DNA from: an uncultured Clostridia bacterium
GTDB taxonomy: Bacteria; Bacillota; Clostridia; Oscillospirales; Ruminococcaceae
Assembly: GCA_947175045.1 (NCBI GenBank)
Contig: CAMWLH010000137.1
Coordinates: 1 to 6,156, forward strand
Length of the DNA stretch: 6,156 nucleotides
Direction of reading: 5' to 3'
Made by a program: the position numbers and the translations under genes. The stretch's first letter is position 1; each line of letters begins with the position of its first letter. The notes below the pieces were generated by a model, which worked only from the letters and a program-made list of their open reading frames with translations, was not told the origin of the DNA and did not search any database. This document shows, piece after piece, positions 1 through 4,959 of this stretch.

Positions 1-64
1 AAAATTTTTATTTTACGCAATTGCCTATGCTTTTCCTTTTCCCCCCTCCGCCTTTATGCTTTGC
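1..64 (-). other. Leader downstream of the left-edge promoter, with a purine-rich tract
   Basis: This is the predicted 5' end of a minus-strand transcript that leaves the window. Read on the minus strand, positions about 53-30 are almost all purines and include AAAGGCGGAGGGGGG, a purine tract that could contain a strong ribosome binding site. No ATG follows it inside the window. A TTG at 20-18 would open a frame encoding (M)RKIKI up to the edge, but its spacing from the best Shine-Dalgarno-like bases is poor, so no gene is called. The start codon may lie beyond position 1. The outermost bases are AT-rich. Confidence 0.4.
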
Positions 65-93
65 ATTATATCATACTTTTCAAGAATTTTCAA
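65..93 (-). promoter_or_regulatory. Sigma-A-type promoter firing leftward out of the window
   Basis: On the minus strand the -35 box TTGAAA (93-88) and the -10 box TATAAT (70-65) are separated by exactly 17 bases, and TG one base before the -10 makes it an extended -10. It starts 14 bases after the stop codon of the PP-loop gene, so it should drive the next gene or operon to the left, with a start near position 58. Two copies of CTTGAAAA, ten bases apart (94-87 and 84-77), cover the -35 and the spacer and could be an operator. No intrinsic terminator is visible between the PP-loop gene and this promoter. Confidence 0.75.
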
Positions 94-106
94 GGTGTTC
101 AACTGC

Positions 107-979
107 TTAAAGATCATCAAAAGTAATCTGCCTGGGGTCATCACCGACCCACCAGCGCATTACACTTTCACCGCTCGTCCAAAAGACACGATTGTCCAAA
201 CCTTTTTTATTACGTGTTTCAAGCATTCGGTCAAAAGCTCGAACATAATTCAAGCGATATTTCGGATATCTTGCAAACTCGGATTTCATACGATTACCTC
301 CTTGCATTGGACAACCGATACAACCGACGCGCTTTCTTCCGCACTGGTAAAGCGGATTACTTTCACAACCATAATGCCGAAGAAACTCCCACACTTCCGA
401 ATCCGTCCAATCTACAATTGGATTTATCATTGATGAGGTCGTTCTGTAACAGCGCTCCACAACGCGCCGCGCTTCGTCGTTATCGTCATTCATTACAAGC
501 CCGCCATGTCTGTTGACACGATAATCAGCACCTAATTCAGCAGCTGTTTTTTGAGTACTTACGGGTTTCCCAATAATCTTTATAAGCCCTGCGCTTTCGG
601 CTCGATTCCTGCTTTCAGCCCAACGAACGCCGGTTATTTTAACTCTCCCCTTGCCACCGCGCTCTTTCAGTTCCTCACAGCAATAACGCACCAATCTCGT
701 TGGCGGCATTCCCTTTTCGGGTATAAGCTTCCACATGGATTTTTCAGGCTTGCTTATAATAACATTAGGAATTGAGCGCACATAATAGACCGTTTCGGGC
801 ACGTCAACAGTAGTTAAATTATGTACAATATCGTGCTTTACACCCGCAAGTGCCGCCAGAATGCGTATAACGTCGCTGTCCTTGCCGCCGCTGTAACAAA
901 GGTAATATGGTTCGGTCTGCGGCTCAAACAATTTCAGTGTTTCAATTGCCTGAGCTTCCTTGCCCGATAGATTGCTCAC
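107..979 (-). CDS. PAPS-reductase/DndC-like PP-loop protein
   Basis: This 290-residue protein belongs to the phosphoadenosine phosphosulfate reductase / DndC-like group of PP-loop nucleotide-binding enzymes often carried by phages. The PP-loop SGGKDSD is at residues 30-36, followed by RYCCEELK (98-105), TGVRWAES (116-123), the typical NPIVDWTDSEVW (186-197), and Cys213-x6-Cys220-x2-Cys223. The last three cysteines plus one of Cys100/101 are plausible Fe-S ligands, as in DndC. The family activates a substrate with ATP or uses a nucleotide sulfonate; the true substrate here is unknown. A role in nucleic acid modification is inferred from the adjacent methyltransferase. Start choice: GTG at 979 has AAAGGAG (998-992) upstream, though 12 bases away is long. 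An ATG at 1069 (320 residues) would overlap the methyltransferase by 14 bases but has no well-spaced binding site, and its extra 30 codons cross a promoter and terminator. The family call is firm; start and function are not. Confidence 0.85.
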   Translation of the reverse strand: MSNLSGKEAQAIETLKLFEPQTEPYYLCYSGGKDSDVIRILAALAGVKHDIVHNLTTVDVPETVYYVRSIPNVIISKPEKSMWKLIPEKGMPPTRLVRYCCEELKERGGKGRVKITGVRWAESRNRAESAGLIKIIGKPVSTQKTAAELGADYRVNRHGGLVMNDDNDEARRVVERCYRTTSSMINPIVDWTDSEVWEFLRHYGCESNPLYQCGRKRVGCIGCPMQGGNRMKSEFARYPKYRLNYVRAFDRMLETRNKKGLDNRVFWTSGESVMRWWVGDDPRQITFDDL

Positions 980-1008
980 TTGACAATCACTCTCCTTTGT
1001 GATATAAT
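980..1008 (+). promoter_or_regulatory. Perfect-consensus sigma-A promoter on the strand opposite to all genes
   Basis: TTGACA at 980-985 and TATAAT at 1003-1008 are both exact consensus with a 17-base spacer, and TG at 1000-1001 adds an extended -10. Transcription should begin near 1015 and run rightward, antisense to the methyltransferase gene. It occupies the 76-base gap between the methyltransferase stop and the preferred PP-loop start. No sensible plus-strand gene follows; a terminator does, about 20 bases downstream. This suggests a very short RNA, either a regulator or a replication primer. Confidence 0.8.
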
Positions 1009-1019
1009 GTGATTGTGAA
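980..1019. repeat. Inverted repeat spanning the antisense promoter
   Basis: ACAATCAC at 983-990 is repeated as its exact reverse complement GTGATTGT at 1009-1016. Allowing one mismatch, the arms extend outward by TT/AA to 980-990 and 1009-1019. They overlap the -35 box and the transcription start respectively. A third half-site, GTGAT, sits at 999-1003. The layout could be a repressor operator or a hairpin in single-stranded phage DNA; the sequence alone does not decide. Confidence 0.65.
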
Positions 1020-1065
1020 TATTTTTGTATGCCGTGTCGGGTCAATCCGCGCGGCTTATTTTTTT
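1015..1065 (+). ncRNA. Predicted short (about 50 nt) antisense or primer RNA
   Basis: This is inferred from the promoter at 980-1008 and the terminator at 1031-1065, which together delimit a transcript of roughly 48-51 nt. It is made mostly of one hairpin plus a U-tract and is complementary to the 3' end of the methyltransferase mRNA and the leader of the PP-loop gene. If the coding (minus) strand is the packaged strand, as in Ff phages, this RNA has the polarity needed to prime complementary-strand synthesis. No known RNA family is recognised. Confidence 0.45.
1031..1065 (+). terminator. Intrinsic terminator, plus strand
   Basis: GCCGTGT (1031-1037) pairs with GCGCGGC (1049-1055), including two G-U pairs. 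After one bulged base the helix can continue with GG-CC pairs around a short loop. TTATTTTTTT follows immediately at 1056-1065. The G-U pairs would be A-C mismatches in minus-strand RNA, and the T-tract lies only on the plus side, so it acts on rightward transcripts. The methyltransferase stop codon lies inside the T-tract. Confidence 0.7.
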
Positions 1066-1706
1066 GCATTTCCTGCCCACTGCTCAGCCATAGCGCGGGC
1101 TAATCCTGGAAAGGTCTTTGATCTGTTCTTTGCATTGCTTCCCGCAGCGCCTTTATTGCCGGTCGTTCTGCTCGGACACCAGGTACTGACCCATGGAACG
1201 ATTTCCGTAGCCATCAGAACAGGAAGCCCGCGCAGCCACAACCGTGTAGTCTTTTCGTACTCATGACCGAACATCCAGGGGTGAACCTCCTGGGAAAACG
1301 GCGGCATTTCATATATCCGGTTGGATATGGGATTTTCAACTGCAATCCTGGGACAGTCCGCATTAAGAAACGACAAGAAAAAAGCCTTTGCTTCAAGTCC
1401 CCTTTTATAGCGTTCCTCATTCAGAACACCATTCGGATAAAGGCAGGCATTGCCCGCATTTGAAAGATAGGTACAGGGCGGGAACGCTATAAGCATATCC
1501 CATGCGCCGGATATCTCATGCACAGCGCCGTCCATAGTCCGAAAGCTGCACCGACCGTTTACAAGCGGCAGCACATCACCGAGTATATGCCATTCAGGGT
1601 GACCGCCCGAGGGTTCTTGTATATCCGCGCTGTATGCTTCATGACCGAGCCTGCGCAACTCAATGCACACCGTCTGGCTTTCCTCACATGCTACAAGTAT
1701 TTTCAT
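1056..1706 (-). CDS. Small phage-type C5-cytosine DNA methyltransferase-like protein
   Basis: This is a 216-residue SAM-dependent methyltransferase-like protein of the short phage type. Seen in order: an N-terminal SAM-site motif LVACEESQ (residues 4-11), an acidic residue after strand two (ADIQ, 27-30), the PPCTY motif at 76-80 with candidate nucleophile Cys78, the AVENP motif (122-126) with the glutamate expected of C5 methyltransferases, and KTTRLWLRGLP (152-162). It is far shorter than restriction-type C5 enzymes and has no clear target-recognition domain, so its specificity cannot be read. The start is the ATG at 1706, with GGGGGAG (1718-1712) five bases upstream and a TAA one base before it. 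The frame is open further to 1916 but runs through the cysteine-rich gene. Probable role: protecting phage DNA from host restriction (inference). Confidence 0.85.
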   Translation of the reverse strand: MKILVACEESQTVCIELRRLGHEAYSADIQEPSGGHPEWHILGDVLPLVNGRCSFRTMDGAVHEISGAWDMLIAFPPCTYLSNAGNACLYPNGVLNEERYKRGLEAKAFFLSFLNADCPRIAVENPISNRIYEMPPFSQEVHPWMFGHEYEKTTRLWLRGLPVLMATEIVPWVSTWCPSRTTGNKGAAGSNAKNRSKTFPGLARAMAEQWAGNAKK

Positions 1707-1707
1707 A

Positions 1708-1974
1708 TTATCTCCCCCTTTTACTGCCGCCGAGAGTATTTCGGTTGATGATCTGCTCGGTCTTGGTAGTGTCCTCGCCCGTCCGTATCTCGCGAACCAG
1801 ACGGCGGAACATATCGGGCAAGTATCGGGTGACCAGATCGGCGCACTCAATATAATTTCGGCAGTAGTCGCACTTGTCAAAATGGACACAGCAAGCGCAG
1901 GGCAGCCGTCCATCAACAGAAAGCGCCCTCATGCACTGTATTCTGTGGTTACATTCCCAATAATCGCAGACCAT
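1708..1974 (-). CDS. Cysteine-rich small protein, probable zinc binder, unknown function
   Basis: I do not recognise this 88-residue protein. Its first half is packed with possible metal ligands: Cys3, Cys8, His10, Cys14, then Cys26, Cys28, Cys29, His31, Cys35, Cys38 and Cys44, followed by a helical-looking, charged second half (LVTRYLPDMFRRLVREIR) and a basic C-terminus. This suggests two small zinc knuckles or one treble-clef-like fold and perhaps nucleic acid or protein binding (inference). The ATG at 1974 shares one base with the Rep stop codon (TGATG) and has no convincing ribosome binding site of its own, so it is probably translated by coupling to rep. It ends one base before the methyltransferase start, which ties it to the accessory cassette. 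Confidence 0.75.
   Translation of the reverse strand: MVCDYWECNHRIQCMRALSVDGRLPCACCVHFDKCDYCRNYIECADLVTRYLPDMFRRLVREIRTGEDTTKTEQIINRNTLGGSKRGR
1712..1718 (-). promoter_or_regulatory. Ribosome binding site that sets the methyltransferase start
   Basis: GGGGGAG on the minus strand ends five bases before the ATG at 1706. It favours this start over the upstream in-frame ATGs near 1916, which would lie inside the cysteine-rich gene. Confidence 0.7.
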
Positions 1975-3398
1975 CAGCAGAAACAGCCAGAAGCAAAATA
2001 TTCCATGACAAAATCATCATCGTCACAGTATGCGGAATTGAAATCAGCGCCGAAAATACTATCAGGCGGGAAATCTTCATAGGAAAAATCAAGATGGATT
2101 TCCTCGGTTTCCTCTTGTACGCCTTCAAACTGCCATTCGCTGCCCTTGAAAAGAATATACCTGTCGTACTCCTGCTTGAGCTTCTCCATAGCATTTGCGG
2201 GGTCGGAGCTTGTGAATATCCACGGATCGAGACAAAGACGCTTTACATATTCGTCAAACTGTTCGGCGGCAGCTTCAATATCTCCCGAAGCAATGCAGTC
2301 GCGGCGGGCAGAGTTTTTCTGCGCCATTACCGTTTTGAAATCGTTAAACAACTGCTTATGACGAAATGTCACGGGTGTGTTCTCCAGTTCCTGAAAAGCG
2401 AGTTGAAGCTGCCGCAGAAAAGCGGGCAGACCTATACACATTATATAACGGCACAAACTGGGGAAAATCTGATGTTTAAGCCATTGAACAAATTTAAGGA
2501 AAGTAGTGGGCTTATATGACGGGATAGTAAGCCTGCTTTTGCCGGAGCAGCCGAGAAACTCCGCCCACCACTTCTTTAACGAGCAGCGGGAAATATTAAC
2601 ATTATCGCGATTGATAAAGCTGACGTAATTGTTTATAACGCCCGCCATATATTTTGTGAAATCTTCCTCGGACATATCGCAGAAAGCATTATATACAGCC
2701 ATAGCGCGAGATTGCTTGAACTCGAATTCCACACGAAACCAAGAGGTTATATTCTCGTCAACCTCGATTTTATTATGTTTCTGCTCCAACAGCTTGTCAT
2801 AAAAACGACAGCATACAGCACTTTGACGCTTTCCGAAATATGTGGTACTTCCCAGATATTCGGCGGAATGAGGACTCATCAAATCGTCATAACCGATAAG
2901 AACGGTCTTGTCAAGCTTCCCTCTGCTCGGAGCGGACAACCGCGATCTGAAAGCGTGTTTTTCAATACAATTTCTTACTTTGGAAAAAGTAATCAGAGGC
3001 TTTGCAGAATTGTAAGAAATCTCGTCAAGCGCGTAATCGAAGCGGGTAGGTCTTGTGAATATACCGCCCACGGAAAGTGACCGCCAAGCCCTGAGAGCAT
3101 GTTGCAGGTCAAGTCCTTTTTCCTTTAAATGTTCCTGATAATACGCCATTCCGTTACCCGAGAACTCAATACATATACCTTGCTTAAAGAAACGTTCCTC
3201 GCTCGGCAGCTTGATGGAAATATCGTTGAAGCGATAAATCTGAGCATAAAAACGCGAGCGCCCGACAAGTTCAAATTCTTTCCAAATATCGGAAAGCCGC
3301 AAGGTTTTCAAAGCTGTTTGCAAAAGGCTCTCAACCGTGTCCGTATGCCTTGTTGATTTACAAACCAAAGTAAGATAATCATATACGTGCTGTACCAT
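1974..3398 (-). CDS. Rolling-circle replication initiator, Rep_trans (replication initiation factor) family
   Basis: This 474-residue protein should nick the double-stranded phage origin and stay covalently bound to the 5' end to start rolling-circle replication. Family motifs: TRFDYALDE (118-126), a probable metal-binding acidic motif; TTYFGKRQS (185-193); RFYDKLLEQ (198-206), in which Tyr200 is a candidate nicking tyrosine; WFRVEFEFK (220-228); and the Rep-like stretch around FLKFVQWLKHQIFPSL. The same family includes pT181-type plasmid initiators and RstA-type inovirus proteins. It is longer than many relatives because of a C-terminal region of over 100 residues ending in an acidic tail (CDDDDF) and CFC. 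The ATG is preceded by AAGGCGG (3413-3407) eight bases away, and the zot stop codon is one base upstream. I did not identify the nick site; in this family it may lie within the rep gene. Confidence 0.85.
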   Translation of the reverse strand: MVQHVYDYLTLVCKSTRHTDTVESLLQTALKTLRLSDIWKEFELVGRSRFYAQIYRFNDISIKLPSEERFFKQGICIEFSGNGMAYYQEHLKEKGLDLQHALRAWRSLSVGGIFTRPTRFDYALDEISYNSAKPLITFSKVRNCIEKHAFRSRLSAPSRGKLDKTVLIGYDDLMSPHSAEYLGSTTYFGKRQSAVCCRFYDKLLEQKHNKIEVDENITSWFRVEFEFKQSRAMAVYNAFCDMSEEDFTKYMAGVINNYVSFINRDNVNISRCSLKKWWAEFLGCSGKSRLTIPSYKPTTFLKFVQWLKHQIFPSLCRYIMCIGLPAFLRQLQLAFQELENTPVTFRHKQLFNDFKTVMAQKNSARRDCIASGDIEAAAEQFDEYVKRLCLDPWIFTSSDPANAMEKLKQEYDRYILFKGSEWQFEGVQEETEEIHLDFSYEDFPPDSIFGADFNSAYCDDDDFVMEYFASGCFC

Positions 3399-3399
3399 T

Positions 3400-4248
3400 T
3401 TATAAACCGCCTTTTTTCATTTTTTGTATAAGCTCGCGCTGTTTTTTCTTATCCACGGGGATAGGGATATCAGCGGGAGCAGCCGCCGCCGAACCGTTAA
3501 GGTTGGCTATTATCTCATTGTCGGGAACATAATCCATTGTAAGGAGCGTTTCAACCATCTCTTTTGTGTCGTAGAGCGCCCGCAGCTTGTCCGTCTGGAC
3601 GTAGCAGTCAACATACACGGGAACGAGCGGGAGCAGCGGATTTCCCGAAAACACTTCATATTCCTTTGCGTCATAGCATCTGTTTGTGACCATTCTTGTG
3701 AAAGGGTGAGCGAACGAAGCGGAGCATACTGTAACGTCCGTCGTAATGCGGCGGAGTATGATGTCAAGGAACATCCAGTGCTGCGCCGTACCGTAAATAG
3801 CGACATTTCTGTGACGGCACTGCGCTATATTCTGAAAAACCGTTTTTGAAAGCCCGCCGCCTTTTCCGTCCTTTGTCTTGCCGTCGTTAAAGTCGCGGGA
3901 GTTCCAGATCGTGCCTATCTCATCGATAACAACAAGCGTTCCCGCAGGAGCTTCAAGAATATCCCTCGCGCACCTCAAGGGCAGGATTTTTGTGTCCTTG
4001 GGAAAATTCTTAAGGTTTAAATTTGTAAGCACCGTCATTCCCCGATATTTACAGCAAAGATTATACACGTCGCGAACCATGGAACAGGTTTTTCCGTTTC
4101 CGAAGGGTCCTATGTAAAGATGAATGCCCCAACCCTCAAATTTTGTCCAGCCGCGCTCTATTATCCACTTTACGAAATCTATCGCGACCAGCAGCAGGAA
4201 GTGCGGCAATATCCGCAAGCGCTTTAAAAACAGCGTTATAACCGTCAC
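3400..4248 (-). CDS. zot: Zot/pI-family phage assembly ATPase
   Basis: This 282-residue inner-membrane ATPase is expected to power phage extrusion. Seen: a hydrophobic segment at about residues 13-30, the Walker A motif GPFGNGKT (47-54), the Walker B motif LVVIDE (105-110), and the conserved Zot region after it, with the QCRHRN (about 142-147) and GTAQHW segments. In Ff pI and Vibrio Zot the ATPase domain comes first and a membrane segment later leads into a periplasmic domain. Here the only clear hydrophobic segment is N-terminal and the C-terminus is soluble, alanine/proline-rich then basic (KKKQRELIQKMKKGG). The start is GTG at 4248, overlapping the previous stop as GTGA, with a G-rich site (AGGGGGCGG) just upstream. 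It lies immediately before rep and after the small membrane proteins, as pI follows pVI in Ff phages. Confidence 0.88.
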   Translation of the reverse strand: MTVITLFLKRLRILPHFLLLVAIDFVKWIIERGWTKFEGWGIHLYIGPFGNGKTCSMVRDVYNLCCKYRGMTVLTNLNLKNFPKDTKILPLRCARDILEAPAGTLVVIDEIGTIWNSRDFNDGKTKDGKGGGLSKTVFQNIAQCRHRNVAIYGTAQHWMFLDIILRRITTDVTVCSASFAHPFTRMVTNRCYDAKEYEVFSGNPLLPLVPVYVDCYVQTDKLRALYDTKEMVETLLTMDYVPDNEIIANLNGSAAAAPADIPIPVDKKKQRELIQKMKKGGL

Positions 4249-4460
4249 CGACCGCCGCCCCCTATTCTCTTTGTAACATCATATATAAAGCCCATTATCC
4301 AGTTCATGAGCCAGATAACAGCGAACAACTGGAGCACTGCGGGAACGGTTTCAAAGACCAAATCCGCAAAAGTCCAGTCAGAACCCATTTCGTTATTCAA
4401 AAACTTTGCTATCCAGTTTGCCCAGCCGAGATATTTTAAAAAATCAAAATCAGTAAACAC
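4245..4460 (-). CDS. Small membrane protein, pVI-like by position
   Basis: This 71-residue protein has an aromatic, amphipathic N-terminal part (residues 1-30) and one long hydrophobic segment at about 35-60, then a short basic and glycine-rich tail (TKRIGGGGR). It begins with GTG at 4460, ten bases after an excellent GGAGGAGG site (4478-4471), and overlaps the end of the upstream gene by 11 bases. Its end overlaps zot by four bases. A small hydrophobic protein placed directly before the pI-type ATPase corresponds to pVI in the Ff gene order, so a minor virion or cap protein is plausible. No sequence similarity to pVI is claimed. Confidence 0.7.
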   Translation of the reverse strand: MFTDFDFLKYLGWANWIAKFLNNEMGSDWTFADLVFETVPAVLQLFAVIWLMNWIMGFIYDVTKRIGGGGR

Positions 4461-4755
4461 GCTTGCTTGACCTCCTCCGTCTGAAAATCCTTGCCGCGAC
4501 CTTGAAAAGCCCGACTATGAAAAATATAAGCAGTATGCCCTCGGTGACCGTGTAGTGCGCTATCGGCTTTCCCATTATCCCATTCTCGGACACCCACAAG
4601 CTGTACGCCGTGTCGCAGTCCTCGGCGGTTATGTTGCCCTCGAGGTCGTACACCGTCATGCTGCCGTCAGCGCCGACAACTATTATTGAGGGAGAATAAA
4701 GCACCTCGGTTGGCGGATACTCCACTGTTTCAAAATATGTATCTGTTGTTTCCAT
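4450..4755 (-). CDS. Small one-span membrane protein with strongly basic C-terminus; candidate coat protein
   Basis: This 101-residue protein has a mostly acidic or neutral N-terminal two-thirds (only one cysteine, several Asp and Glu), a single hydrophobic segment at about 73-87, and a basic tail (FRRRRSSKR, 91-99). By the inside-positive rule the tail would face the cytoplasm. A basic C-terminus behind a membrane helix is what filamentous phage coat proteins use to contact DNA, so it is a coat candidate, but it is long and has no visible signal peptide. I chose the ATG at 4755, which shares a base with the upstream stop (TGATG) and has GGAG four bases upstream; an in-frame ATG at 4833 would lie inside the previous gene. 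Confidence 0.7.
   Translation of the reverse strand: METTDTYFETVEYPPTEVLYSPSIIVVGADGSMTVYDLEGNITAEDCDTAYSLWVSENGIMGKPIAHYTVTEGILLIFFIVGLFKVAARIFRRRRSSKRVY
4471..4478 (-). promoter_or_regulatory. Strong ribosome binding site for a GTG-started membrane protein
   Basis: GGAGGAGG lies ten bases upstream of the GTG at 4460, within the end of the preceding gene. It supports the 71-residue frame despite its non-ATG start and small size. Confidence 0.75.
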
Positions 4756-4955
4756 CAATCTCCGTCCCCTCTCGTAAATATTCCGCGAATAAGGCTTATA
4801 ACGATAATCAAGCCGATCGAGCCGAGAACCCACTGCCAGAGCGTAAACTTCAAATCTCCGAAATCAAGCTCGAACGACAGCATATAATCCGTTATATACC
4901 AGATTTGCTCAAAGCACCATCGGATAACGCCAACAGCGCCCGATTCAGTTTCCAT
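4755..4955 (-). CDS. Small one-span membrane protein, candidate virion protein
   Basis: This 66-residue protein has an N-terminal region rich in aromatic and acidic residues and a clear hydrophobic helix at about 38-56, followed by a short polar tail (RGIFTRGDGD). The ATG at 4955 follows the stop of the pIII-like gene by four bases; the site AGGCGGTG (4968-4961) overlaps the end of that gene with five-base spacing, so the two are likely coupled. I do not recognise a family. Its size and place between the pIII-like and pI-like genes suggest a minor or major coat protein or assembly partner (inference). Confidence 0.7.
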   Translation of the reverse strand: METESGAVGVIRWCFEQIWYITDYMLSFELDFGDLKFTLWQWVLGSIGLIIVISLIRGIFTRGDGD

Positions 4956-4959
4956 ATCA

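Noticed and set aside
56..433. Plus-strand 125-residue open frame at the left edge
   Set aside because: It is antisense to the well-supported PP-loop gene, has no recognisable product and no upstream plus-strand promoter or good ribosome binding site.
980..1019. Invertible (phase-variable) promoter
   Set aside because: The arms are only 8-11 bases with 18 bases between them and no recombinase gene is seen; an operator or hairpin is more likely.
1009..1266. Plus-strand 85-residue open frame just after the antisense promoter
   Set aside because: It begins with GTG at the edge of the -10 box, has no ribosome binding site, is crossed by the terminator and lies antisense to the methyltransferase gene.
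1707..1916. 70-residue N-terminal extension of the methyltransferase frame
   Set aside because: It overlaps the cysteine-rich gene in another frame; the SAM motif starts right after the ATG at 1706, which has its own strong ribosome binding site.
1949..2194. Minus-strand 81-residue frame within the 3' part of rep
   Set aside because: It is fully inside the rep frame apart from its end and has no supporting signal.
3510..3806. Minus-strand 98-residue frame within zot
   Set aside because: It is an alternative frame inside the Zot gene with no start signal or recognisable product.
4756..4833. 26-residue upstream extension of the 101-residue membrane protein
   Set aside because: It would lie inside the 66-residue gene; the TGATG junction and GGAG site support the start at 4755.
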